Positions 1 through 7,690 of a stretch of DNA of 64,000 bases are shown piece by piece. Under the pieces are notes generated by a model, which saw nothing but the letters and a program-made list of their open reading frames with translations, was not told the DNA's origin and did no database searches. The position numbers were made by a program, and so were the translations under genes. Origin of the DNA: JASHUC01 sp035524075 (GTDB lineage: Bacteria; Pseudomonadota; Gammaproteobacteria; Steroidobacterales; Steroidobacteraceae); NCBI GenBank assembly GCA_035524075.1, contig DATKPP010000013.1, positions 124,001-188,000 on the forward strand, written 5' to 3'. Each line of letters begins with the position of its first letter. The stretch's first letter is position 1.

Positions 1-1
1 G

Positions 2-985
2 GGCGTCACCTCCGCCGCCCCCTACGTGGAGGAGCAGGCGATGCTCGCGCACGGCGAGCACGTCATCGGCACGGAAGTGCGAGGGGTGATCCCGGCCGAG
101 GAGCGCAGGACCACCGGGATCGCCGAGCGCCTGACGGCAGGGCGCATCGAGGATCTCACGCCCGGCTCGTACCACATCGTGCTCGGCTCGGCGCTTGCCC
201 ACGATCTGGGCGTGGGGGTCGGGGATTCCGTGGTTCTGATCGCCCCGGAGGGTACCCCCACGCCGAGCGGTATCGAGCCGCGCATGCGCCGCTTCTTCGT
301 GAGCGGCATCTTTCACTCGGGCATGTACGAGTACGACAACGCGCTCGCGCTCGTGAGCCTGGCCGACGCCGAGCGTGTGTATCATCTGGGCGACCGCGTG
401 ACCGGTATCCGGCTTGCGCTCCAGGATCCGTTCCGCGCACCGCGGACGGTGCGTGCGCTTGCGGTGGCGCTCGGGGGCGGATTCTACGTGAGCGACTGGA
501 CGAAGAAGAACGTGAACCTGTTCCGCTCGATCGAGAGCACCCACACGATGATGTTCGTGATCCTGCTCATGATCGTTGCGGTGGCTGCCTTCAACATCAT
601 CGCAACGCTCGTCATGATCGTGAAGGAGAAGCAGAGCGATATCGCGATCCTGCGCACGTTCGGCTCCGGACCGCGCAACATTCTGTTGATGTTCCTGCTG
701 CAGGGCGTGCTCATCGGGCTTGCGGGCACCGTGCTCGGAGCTGCGCTCGGCATGCTCGTGGCCCACAACGTGGAGTTGCTGGTGCACCTGCTCGAGCGGC
801 TGCTCGGTACGCAGTTTCTGGACCCCCGTGTGTACAACATGAGCGACCTGCCGGCCTACGTCGAGTGGACGGACGTGCTGCGCGTCTGCGGTGTCGCGTT
901 CCTCCTGTGCGCACTGGCGACGCTGTATCCCTCGTGGCGCGCCTCGCGCACGCAGCCCGCCGAGGCCTTGCGGCATGACTTCTGA
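2..985 (+). CDS. lolC: Lipoprotein-releasing ABC transporter permease, LolC/LolE family (5' partial)
   Basis: Inner-membrane permease of the LolCDE machine, which extracts lipoproteins from the inner membrane and passes them to LolA (a lolA gene lies at 41067). The frame is open to the window edge, so only the C-terminal 327 residues are visible. They show the tail of the periplasmic domain, then three hydrophobic segments (starting near residues 182, 225 and 300) in the FtsX-like arrangement, with a cytoplasmic stretch KEKQSDIAILRTFG typical of LolC/E coupling regions. It overlaps lolD by 11 bases, which fixes the pairing. LolC and LolE cannot be told apart without the N-terminus, so the symbol is a family-level choice. 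Confidence 0.9.
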   Translation, partial: GVTSAAPYVEEQAMLAHGEHVIGTEVRGVIPAEERRTTGIAERLTAGRIEDLTPGSYHIVLGSALAHDLGVGVGDSVVLIAPEGTPTPSGIEPRMRRFFVSGIFHSGMYEYDNALALVSLADAERVYHLGDRVTGIRLALQDPFRAPRTVRALAVALGGGFYVSDWTKKNVNLFRSIESTHTMMFVILLMIVAVAAFNIIATLVMIVKEKQSDIAILRTFGSGPRNILLMFLLQGVLIGLAGTVLGAALGMLVAHNVELLVHLLERLLGTQFLDPRVYNMSDLPAYVEWTDVLRVCGVAFLLCALATLYPSWRASRTQPAEALRHDF

Positions 986-1682
986 GGCGGTGCTGGATGC
1001 AGTGGACCTCCGGAAGAGCTTCCGGCAGGGACCGGTGACACTGGAGGTGCTGCGCGGGGTGAATCTCGCGGTGAGTGCGGGGGAGCGCGTGGCGATCGTC
1101 GGCGCTTCGGGCTCGGGCAAGACGACGCTGCTGCAGATCCTCGGCGGCCTCGACCGGCCCTCCTCCGGGCGCGTGCTGATTGGCGGTCAGGATATTCATG
1201 CCCTGAGCGAGCAAGGGCGGGGCGACCTGCGCAACCGAGCGCTCGGCTTCGTGTATCAGTTCCATCATCTGCTGCCGGAGTTCTCCGCGCTCGAGAATGT
1301 CGCGATGCCGCTTCTCGTGCGACGGGTCGCGATCTCCGAGGCACGCTCACTCGCCCGGGAATTGCTGGTTCGTGTGGGACTTGGCGACCGCCTGACTCAC
1401 CGGCCGCATCAACTCTCGGGTGGGGAGCGTCAGCGCGCCGCCGTGGCACGTGCACTGGTCACGCAGCCGCGGCTCGTGCTCGCCGATGAGCCCACCGGGA
1501 ATCTCGATGGCTCCAACGCCGAGCAGGTCTTCGCGCTCATGCTGGAGCTCAACCGCGAACGCCGCACGAGCCTCGTCATCGTCACGCACGACACTCGGCT
1601 GGCTGCGCGGATGGAGCGCGTGCTGACGCTCGAGCAAGGTACGTTGCGCAGCGACGACCCGCTCGGCTCAGGGCGGGGGTGA
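975..1682 (+). CDS. lolD: Lipoprotein-releasing ABC transporter ATP-binding protein LolD
   Basis: ATPase that powers lipoprotein release by LolCDE at the cytoplasmic face. It is 235 aa from ATG 975; the frame is open further upstream, but that part lies inside the permease gene and this ATG gives the usual LolD N-terminus. Visible motifs are Walker A GASGSGKTT near residue 42, the ABC signature LSGGE at 147 and Walker B LVLADEPTGNLD near 167. The start lies inside the end of the permease gene, so the two are translationally coupled. Its 3' end overlaps the convergent DUF2062 gene by 15 bases. Confidence 0.95.
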   Translation: MTSEAVLDAVDLRKSFRQGPVTLEVLRGVNLAVSAGERVAIVGASGSGKTTLLQILGGLDRPSSGRVLIGGQDIHALSEQGRGDLRNRALGFVYQFHHLLPEFSALENVAMPLLVRRVAISEARSLARELLVRVGLGDRLTHRPHQLSGGERQRAAVARALVTQPRLVLADEPTGNLDGSNAEQVFALMLELNRERRTSLVIVTHDTRLAARMERVLTLEQGTLRSDDPLGSGRG

Positions 1683-2222
1683 GCGGACTCGAGCGGGCTT
1701 GAGCGGCGCGGAGGCCGAGGAGCGCCGCTCGCGATAGCGCCGCGTGACGCGCCAGCGCCAGAGCAGCTCCGCGCTGAGCCAAGCGGTCGTTCCGCACAGG
1801 ATGGCGCAGGTGAGACAGCCGACCAGAAAAGGCTTCCACATCGGCCCCAGCCCGTGCTGCAGCCAGTCCCAGCTCAGGCGGAACCCGAATGCGTGCGGCT
1901 CGATGCCGGTGAGCGCCGCCCCCACGCGGTAGGCGGCGTAATACATGGGCACCATTGTGAAGGGGTTCACAATCCAGGTGGTCGCCACCACCGCGACCAC
2001 GTTGAGCCGCCACACAATGGCCACCAGTACGGCGACCGGGGTGTGAACCGGTAGCGGCACGAAGCAGATCGCAAGCCCGGCGCCGAAGCCGGCGGTGATG
2101 CCGCGCCGCTGCAGCGCCCACAGGCGCGGGTCGGTGAAGTGCGAGCCGAAGGCGCGCAGGTACCAGCGGCCCTCGAGCGCGCGGGCGTGCGGTGCAATCC
2201 TTTTGAGCAGCCGGCGAGGCAT
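1668..2222 (-). CDS. DUF2062 family membrane protein
   Basis: A 184-aa protein of the DUF2062 family, whose biochemical role is not known. The N-terminus is basic (MPRRLLKRI). Hydrophobic stretches lie around residues 45-95 and 140-165, with the family-typical run WIVNPFTMVPMYYAAY between them. The frame is open well upstream, but the ATG at 2222 gives the family N-terminus and leaves a 63-bp gap to the divergent exbB. DUF2062 genes often sit beside the lol/exbBD/msbA cluster in Pseudomonas- and Xanthomonas-like genomes, which suggests an envelope role; that is inference. Confidence 0.8.
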   Translation of the reverse strand: MPRRLLKRIAPHARALEGRWYLRAFGSHFTDPRLWALQRRGITAGFGAGLAICFVPLPVHTPVAVLVAIVWRLNVVAVVATTWIVNPFTMVPMYYAAYRVGAALTGIEPHAFGFRLSWDWLQHGLGPMWKPFLVGCLTCAILCGTTAWLSAELLWRWRVTRRYRERRSSASAPLKPARVRSPPP

Positions 2223-2285
2223 AGGCGCGCGGAACTCTAGCAGATATGATGGGCTGCTAACTGTCTGGTCAACGGAATCAAACGG

Positions 2286-2990
2286 ATGTGGGAAATCGTA
2301 CGGGCAGGCGGCCCCTTCATGTGGCCGATCGTGCTGTGCTCCATCGCCGCCGCCGCGATCATTCTCGAGCGCCTGTGGACGCTGCAGGAGAAGCGCGTTC
2401 TGCCCCGCGACCTCACCCAGCGGGTCTGGCAGCTGGTGGAGAGCAACCAGGTCAATGACAAGGTCATTGCCGCGCTCGAGCAGAACTCCCCGCTCGGCAA
2501 GGTGCTCGCCGCCGGGCTTGCCAACCGCCACCGCTCGCGCGAGATCATGATGGAGCGCCTGGAGGACACCGGCCGCCACGTCGTGCACGACCTCGAGCGC
2601 TTCCTCAATACCCTCGGCACCATCGCCAGCATCTCTCCGCTTCTGGGGCTGCTGGGCACCGTCACCGGCATCATCAAGGCATTCAATGCGCTGCAGGCCG
2701 GCGCCGCGGGCGACCCGCGCATGCTCTCGGGCGGCATCGCCGAGGCGTTGATCGCGACGGCGGCAGGCCTGTGCGTTGCCATTCCGGCGCTCATCAGCTA
2801 TCGCTACCTGCGCGGCCGCGTGGAGCGCATCGTGATCGAGATGGAGAAGGGCGCGATCAAGCTCGCCGACGCGCTCGAGGCCGCGGCGCACGATGGGGGA
2901 CTCTCGGCGGCGGCGCGGGCTGAGACCCGTTCGGAGTCGCGCGCGGAGGCTGCACCCCGGCCCGACATGCTCAAGGCCGCGCGTCGATGA
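2286..2990 (+). CDS. exbB: MotA/TolQ/ExbB proton channel family protein
   Basis: Inner-membrane subunit of a proton-driven energy-transducing complex with ExbD. It is 234 aa with one hydrophobic segment near residues 10-27 and two later ones (about 115-140 and 158-180), the ExbB/TolQ pattern. The conserved region around SISPLLGLLGTVTGIIKAF is clear. It is followed by exbD with a 4-base ATGA overlap, then msbA and lpxK. No tonB is next to it. In related bacteria this exbBD-msbA-lpxK order recurs, so it may serve the envelope rather than siderophore uptake. TolQ is less likely because tolR, tolA and tolB do not follow. Confidence 0.88.
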   Translation: MWEIVRAGGPFMWPIVLCSIAAAAIILERLWTLQEKRVLPRDLTQRVWQLVESNQVNDKVIAALEQNSPLGKVLAAGLANRHRSREIMMERLEDTGRHVVHDLERFLNTLGTIASISPLLGLLGTVTGIIKAFNALQAGAAGDPRMLSGGIAEALIATAAGLCVAIPALISYRYLRGRVERIVIEMEKGAIKLADALEAAAHDGGLSAAARAETRSESRAEAAPRPDMLKAARR

Positions 2991-3418
2991 ATCTGCGGGC
3001 ACGCCGGCTCGATGAGCCGGAGATCAATCTGGTCTCGCTGATCGACGTCGTGTTGATGATGGTCGTATTCTTCATGCTCTCGAGCTCGCTCGTGGAGGAG
3101 GGGCGGGTGCGTATCCACTTGCCGCAGGCGAGCAGCGTTCCCACCGGCAAGCCGCGCGTGGAGCCGCTCATCGTCACCATCACCGAGCAGGGCAGCTATT
3201 TCGTCAATGGCCGAGAACTGATCAACTCGAGCCCCGAGACCCTGCGGGCGGCGCTGCTCAAGCAGGCGGGCACGGACCGTAGCATGCGCGTGACGATTCG
3301 CGCCGATGCGCGCTCGACGCAGCAATCCGTCGTCACCGCGATGGATGTGCTCGGCCGGCTGGGGTTCGTCGAGATCAACATCGCAACGATCAGGGGCCAG
3401 TCGGCAGGTCGGCCTTGA
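2987..3418 (+). CDS. exbD: ExbD/TolR family biopolymer transport protein
   Basis: Partner of ExbB: 143 aa with a short cytoplasmic N-terminus, one transmembrane helix at about residues 16-35 (INLVSLIDVVLMMVVFFML) and a periplasmic domain. The membrane aspartate of the ExbD/TolR family is present in LIDVV. The start overlaps the exbB stop (ATGA), and the stop overlaps the TTG start proposed for msbA, so the three genes look like one translationally coupled unit. Confidence 0.88.
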   Translation: MNLRARRLDEPEINLVSLIDVVLMMVVFFMLSSSLVEEGRVRIHLPQASSVPTGKPRVEPLIVTITEQGSYFVNGRELINSSPETLRAALLKQAGTDRSMRVTIRADARSTQQSVVTAMDVLGRLGFVEINIATIRGQSAGRP

Positions 3419-5181
3419 ACGATGTGGGTAGGGTGGCACCGCCGCTGCAGACGGCGGATGCCTTCGGGACCTATCGGCGCCTGCTCGGGTATGTGCGTCG
3501 CCACGCGCTGCCCTTCGCGCTGGGTATCGCAGGCGCAGTGCTGTACTCGCTCTCCACGGCGGCGCTCGCCTGGTTCGCCAAGAAATTTGGCGACGAGGGG
3601 TTCGTCACGCATCCCGATCCGAGCATCATCAAATGGATGCCCGCGGGACTCGTTCTGCTGTTCACGCTGCGCTCGCTCGGGGACTTCGTGCAGACGTACT
3701 TCATGGGCCTGGTCAGCCGGCGCGTGGTGAGCGAGCTGCGTCAGCAGCTGTTCGAGCGAGTCCTCACCCTGCCGCTCGCCTTCTTCGACCGCAGCTCCGC
3801 TGCGACGCTGCTCTCCAAGCTCACCTATAACAGCGAGCAGGTAGGCACCGCGACCACCGATTCCATCGTCGTGCTCATCAGCACGAGCCTGCAGATCGTC
3901 GCCCTCGTAGGGGAGCTGCTGTGGTTCAACTGGCGGCTTGCGCTCCTGGCGCTTGCGCTGGGTCCGCTCATCGGCTGGCTCGTGACCAACGTCAACCGGC
4001 GCTTCCGCCGCTACAGCCGCAGGATCCAGGACTCGATGGGCGATGTGACGCGCGTGGCGAAGGAGGGTTTCGAGGCGCCGCGGCTGATCAAGGTCTACAA
4101 CGCCGAGGGGCACCTGGGCGAGCAGTTCCGGGCGGCCAACGAGCACAATCGTCACTCGTTCATGCGCTTGATTCTCACGAAGGCGCTCTCGAGCCCGATC
4201 ATTCAGATCATCACGGCGCTCGGTGCATCCATCGTGCTGACGTACGCGCTCTCCGAGGCGGTGCACGGACAGATGACACCGGGTGATCTGGCCGGCTTCC
4301 TTGCCGCGCTCGGCATGATGCCGACACCCTTGAAGCAGCTGGTCGGCGTGTCGGGTCCGCTGCAACAGGGGATCGCCGCCGCGCAAAGCCTGTTCGAGGT
4401 GATCGACTCCCCGCCGGAGCCGCACGGGGGTACGTATCGCGTGGGGCGAGTACGAGGCCAGGTGCAGCTCGAGGGTGTCTCCTTCAGCTACGCCTCCGGG
4501 CGGCAGGCGGCGCTGCGCGAGGTCTCCCTGAACGTGCTGCCTGGACAGCGCATCGCGATCGTCGGGCGCTCGGGTAGCGGTAAATCGACGCTCGTGAGCC
4601 TGCTGCCGCGCTTCTATGATGCAACCGCCGGCAGCGTGCGCATCGACGGACACGACGTACGCGAATACGATCTGCGCAACCTGCGCGATCAGATCGCCGT
4701 GGTCTCACAGGACGTGATCCTCTTCGATGACACCATCCGCAACAACATCGCCTTCGGGCGCGAGGTGGCTGCACAGGCGATCGAGCGTGCCGCGCAGGCT
4801 GCGCGCGTCCTCGAGTTCGCAAGTGCGCAGCCTCAGGGGCTCGATTCCCTGGTCGGGGATCGCGGCCTGCTACTCTCGGGGGGCCAGAGGCAGCGCATTG
4901 CCATCGCCCGCGCGTTGCTCAAGGACGCTCCCATCCTGATCCTCGATGAGGCCACCTCCGCGCTCGACACCGAGGCGGAGCGGCACATCCAGGCCGCGCT
5001 CGGGGAGCTGGTGCGCAACCGCACCACCTTCGTCATCGCGCACCGGCTGTCCACGGTCGAGCAGGCCGATCGAATCGTGGTGCTCGACGCAGGGCGGATC
5101 GTCGAAAGCGGAACGCACTCCGAGTTGCTCGCCGCCGACGGACTGTACGCGCAGTTGCACCGCCTGCAGTTCAGCGATTGA
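3415..5181 (+). CDS. msbA: Lipid A export ATP-binding/permease protein MsbA
   Basis: Half-size ABC exporter that flips core-lipid A across the inner membrane. It is 588 aa: a six-helix transmembrane domain to about residue 330, then a nucleotide-binding domain with Walker A GRSGSGKST near 384, signature LSGGQ near 488 and Walker B ILILDEATSALD near 508. The start is taken as TTG 3415 because it overlaps the exbD stop; a GTG slightly downstream is possible. The next gene is lpxK, another lipid A gene, and starts on its stop codon, the usual msbA-lpxK operon. Confidence 0.95.
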   Translation: MNDVGRVAPPLQTADAFGTYRRLLGYVRRHALPFALGIAGAVLYSLSTAALAWFAKKFGDEGFVTHPDPSIIKWMPAGLVLLFTLRSLGDFVQTYFMGLVSRRVVSELRQQLFERVLTLPLAFFDRSSAATLLSKLTYNSEQVGTATTDSIVVLISTSLQIVALVGELLWFNWRLALLALALGPLIGWLVTNVNRRFRRYSRRIQDSMGDVTRVAKEGFEAPRLIKVYNAEGHLGEQFRAANEHNRHSFMRLILTKALSSPIIQIITALGASIVLTYALSEAVHGQMTPGDLAGFLAALGMMPTPLKQLVGVSGPLQQGIAAAQSLFEVIDSPPEPHGGTYRVGRVRGQVQLEGVSFSYASGRQAALREVSLNVLPGQRIAIVGRSGSGKSTLVSLLPRFYDATAGSVRIDGHDVREYDLRNLRDQIAVVSQDVILFDDTIRNNIAFGREVAAQAIERAAQAARVLEFASAQPQGLDSLVGDRGLLLSGGQRQRIAIARALLKDAPILILDEATSALDTEAERHIQAALGELVRNRTTFVIAHRLSTVEQADRIVVLDAGRIVESGTHSELLAADGLYAQLHRLQFSD

Positions 5182-6233
5182 TGACCGCGATGGAGCGGCG
5201 GCTGCTCGAGATCTGGTACCGCCCTGGCGGTGCGGTGTCGCTGCTGCAGCCCCTCGGCTGGGCCTACGGTGCGGCCATGCGCCTGCGGCAGGCCGCCTAT
5301 GCGCACGGCGCGGTGCCGATCTATCGCATCGGCAAGCCCGTCGTCGTGGTCGGCAACCTCACCGTCGGGGGCACCGGCAAGACACCGCTCACGATCTGGC
5401 TGGCCGAGAGCCTGAAGGCGCGCGGGCTTGCGGTGGGCATCGTCTCGCGCGGCTACCGCCGCGCCGCGCCGCGCAGCCGCACCACCCCGAGCCTCCTCGA
5501 ACGGGGCTCACGCTGGGAAGACGTCGGCGATGAGCCGCTCCTCATCCAGCAGCGCACCGGCTGCCCGGTCGTGGTGGGGGAGGATCGGGTGGCGGCGGCT
5601 CTGAGGCTCGCTGCAGAGCCCGTGGATGTGATTCTCTCGGACGATGGCTTGCAGCATCTGCGGCTGGCGCGCGACTGCGAGATCGCAGTGCTCGACGGCG
5701 CCCGTGGGCTGGGCAACGGGCGGCTGATTCCGGCAGGTCCATTGCGCGAGTCGCCCGTGCGGCTCAAGCAGGTCGACGCGATCGTCGTCAACGGAGTCGC
5801 CGAGCATGCCTCGCTCGCCTCCGGAGGACCTGTGCCCCTCGACAGGAGCCTCTGCATGAGCCTGCGGCTCGGGGCGGCGCAGCGCCTCGAAGATGGATCC
5901 TGCGTGCCGCTCGAGCGTTTTCGCTCCACTCCTTTGCATGCAGTCGCGGGCATCGGTCATCCGGAGCGGTTCTTTCGCGATCTGCGCTCGCAGGGGCTGC
6001 AGCTGATCGAGCATCCCTTTCCCGACCATCACCCCTTCTCGTCCCGGGAGCTCGCCTTCCCCGATGAGTGGCCGATCCTGATGACGCAGAAAGATGCGAT
6101 CCGATGTGCGGCTCTTGCAACCTCGAGGATGTGGCTCGTTCCCGTGACCGCGACCTTCGCGGATGCGCAGGCGCGCGCGCTCCTTGATCTGGTGTCCCGC
6201 CGGATCGATGCGGCTCGAGCGCTTAAAGGGTAG
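5181..6233 (+). CDS. lpxK: Tetraacyldisaccharide 4'-kinase LpxK
   Basis: Phosphorylates the 4' position of the lipid A disaccharide precursor at the inner face of the inner membrane. It is 350 aa. The P-loop GNLTVGGTGKTP lies near residue 55-66, and the family features SRGY and SDDGLQH follow in order. ATG 5181 shares its A with the msbA stop; a second ATG at 5190 is possible, and a TTG at 5178 less likely. Its place after msbA and before kdsB groups three steps of LPS assembly. Confidence 0.95.
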   Translation: MTAMERRLLEIWYRPGGAVSLLQPLGWAYGAAMRLRQAAYAHGAVPIYRIGKPVVVVGNLTVGGTGKTPLTIWLAESLKARGLAVGIVSRGYRRAAPRSRTTPSLLERGSRWEDVGDEPLLIQQRTGCPVVVGEDRVAAALRLAAEPVDVILSDDGLQHLRLARDCEIAVLDGARGLGNGRLIPAGPLRESPVRLKQVDAIVVNGVAEHASLASGGPVPLDRSLCMSLRLGAAQRLEDGSCVPLERFRSTPLHAVAGIGHPERFFRDLRSQGLQLIEHPFPDHHPFSSRELAFPDEWPILMTQKDAIRCAALATSRMWLVPVTATFADAQARALLDLVSRRIDAARALKG

Positions 6234-6242
6234 AGTGAGGCC

Positions 6243-6431
6243 ATGGACACTCGCCTGCTCGAGATTCTCGCCTGTCCGGTGTGCAAGGGCCCGTTGCAGT
6301 ACCGCCGCGAGCAGGATGTTCTGGTGTGCAGGCTCGACCGGCTCGCCTATCCGGTGCGCGACGATGTGCCGGTGATGCTCGAGGAGGAGGCGCGCCAGCT
6401 CGCGGCGGACGATCCGCTGCTCGAGCGGTAG
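6243..6431 (+). CDS. Trm112-like zinc-ribbon-type small protein (YcaR family)
   Basis: A 62-aa protein of the Trm112/YcaR family. It begins MDTRLLEILACPVCKGPL, with one CxxC pair; the second pair seen in longer Trm112 proteins is reduced to a single Cys (VLVCRLDRLAYPV). It sits 9 bases after lpxK and 9 bases before kdsB, the same place as ycaR in Escherichia coli between lpxK and kdsB. Family members activate methyltransferases in eukaryotes and archaea; the bacterial role is unclear. Confidence 0.85.
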   Translation: MDTRLLEILACPVCKGPLQYRREQDVLVCRLDRLAYPVRDDVPVMLEEEARQLAADDPLLER

Positions 6432-6440
6432 TGAGGGGGC

Positions 6441-7202
6441 GTGTTCCGCGTCGTAGTTCCTGCGCGCCACGATTCTGCGAGGCTGCCCGGCAAGGTGCTG
6501 CTGCGGCTGGCGGGCAAGAGCATGCTGCACTGGGTTTGCGAGCGCGCGCTGGCCTCACGTGCCGAGGAGGTGCTGGTCGCCACCGACGATGAGCGGATCG
6601 CCCGGGCGGCCGAGGCGCTGGGCGTGCAGGTGGTCATGACCTCGGTCGCGCACCCCTCCGGAACGGACCGAATCGCCGAGGTCGCCTGGCAGCGCCGATG
6701 GAAGGATGAGGACGTCGTGGTGAATCTGCAGGCGGATGAGCCGCTGATGCCTCCGGCGCTGCTCGATCAGGCGAGCGAGTTGCTCGCCGCGCACTCATGG
6801 GCACTGATTGCAACCCTCGCGAGCCCGCTCGCGAGCCTTGCCGAGCTGACCGATCCGAGCGTGGTCAAGGTCGTGGTCGGCCGGCGCAGTCAGGCACTGT
6901 ACTTCAGCCGCGCTCCTGTTCCGTGGGACCGCGACGGTGCACCGTCGGGCCTTGCGAGCCAGCGCAGCTTTGCCGGTGCGCGGCGCCACATCGGGCTCTA
7001 TGCCTATCGAGTGGGGGCGCTCAAGCAGCTCGCCTCACTGGCTCCCAGTCCGCTCGAGCAGCGTGAGAAGCTCGAGCAGCTGCGCGCGCTCGAGAACGGC
7101 TTGCCGATCGTCGTCGCCGATGCCATGCAGCCGCCCGGCCCGGATGTGAACACTGCGCAGGATCTCGAGGCGGTGAGCGCATTGCTCGAGGAGCATCGAT
7201 GA
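6441..7202 (+). CDS. kdsB: 3-deoxy-manno-octulosonate cytidylyltransferase KdsB
   Basis: Makes CMP-Kdo from CTP and Kdo for LPS inner-core synthesis, in the cytosol. It is 253 aa from GTG 6441. The N-terminal nucleotide-binding signature VVPARHDSARLPGK and the motif NLQADEPLM are present. It is cotranscribed with lpxK and the Trm112-like gene and overlaps the next gene by ATGA. Confidence 0.95.
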   Translation: MFRVVVPARHDSARLPGKVLLRLAGKSMLHWVCERALASRAEEVLVATDDERIARAAEALGVQVVMTSVAHPSGTDRIAEVAWQRRWKDEDVVVNLQADEPLMPPALLDQASELLAAHSWALIATLASPLASLAELTDPSVVKVVVGRRSQALYFSRAPVPWDRDGAPSGLASQRSFAGARRHIGLYAYRVGALKQLASLAPSPLEQREKLEQLRALENGLPIVVADAMQPPGPDVNTAQDLEAVSALLEEHR

Positions 7203-7690
7203 GGAGCAATCGTGTCGGCGTATTGTTCGTCTGCCTCGGCAATATCTGCCGCTCCCCGAGCGCGGAGGCCGTGCTACGGGCCTTGGCCGCTCGCGAAGCG
7301 CCCGAGCTCGAGCTGCTGGTCGATTCAGCGGGCACCGCGGACTACCACGTGGGAAGTGAGCCTGACCGACGCTCGCGCGAAGCCGCCCGGCGCCGCGGCT
7401 ACGACATGTCGGGGATGCGCGCCCGCAAGGTCGACCCGAGCGATTTCGAGAGCTTCGATCTGATTCTGGCCATGGACCGCAGCAACTGGTCGGCGCTGCG
7501 TGAGGTTGCACCCGTGGCCGCGCGCGAGCGCGTGCAACTGTTCCTGCAGTACGGGCCGGACCGCGACGTCATGGACGTGCCCGACCCCTACTACGGAGGG
7601 CCCAATGGCTTCGAGGAAGTCCTCGACCTGATCGAGGCCGCCGCGCGCGGGCTCCTGCAACACCTGCAGTCGCGCGCGCGCGCCGGCTAG
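7199..7690 (+). CDS. Low-molecular-weight protein-tyrosine phosphatase
   Basis: A 163-aa cysteine phosphatase. The catalytic P-loop CLGNICRSP is near residue 12-20 and the general-acid loop VPDPYYGG is near 127. The start overlaps the kdsB stop. In Gram-negative bacteria such enzymes often dephosphorylate tyrosine kinases that control polysaccharide export, but none is in view, so the substrate is unknown. It ends four bases inside the convergent rne gene. Confidence 0.9.
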   Translation: MRSNRVGVLFVCLGNICRSPSAEAVLRALAAREAPELELLVDSAGTADYHVGSEPDRRSREAARRRGYDMSGMRARKVDPSDFESFDLILAMDRSNWSALREVAPVAARERVQLFLQYGPDRDVMDVPDPYYGGPNGFEEVLDLIEAAARGLLQHLQSRARAG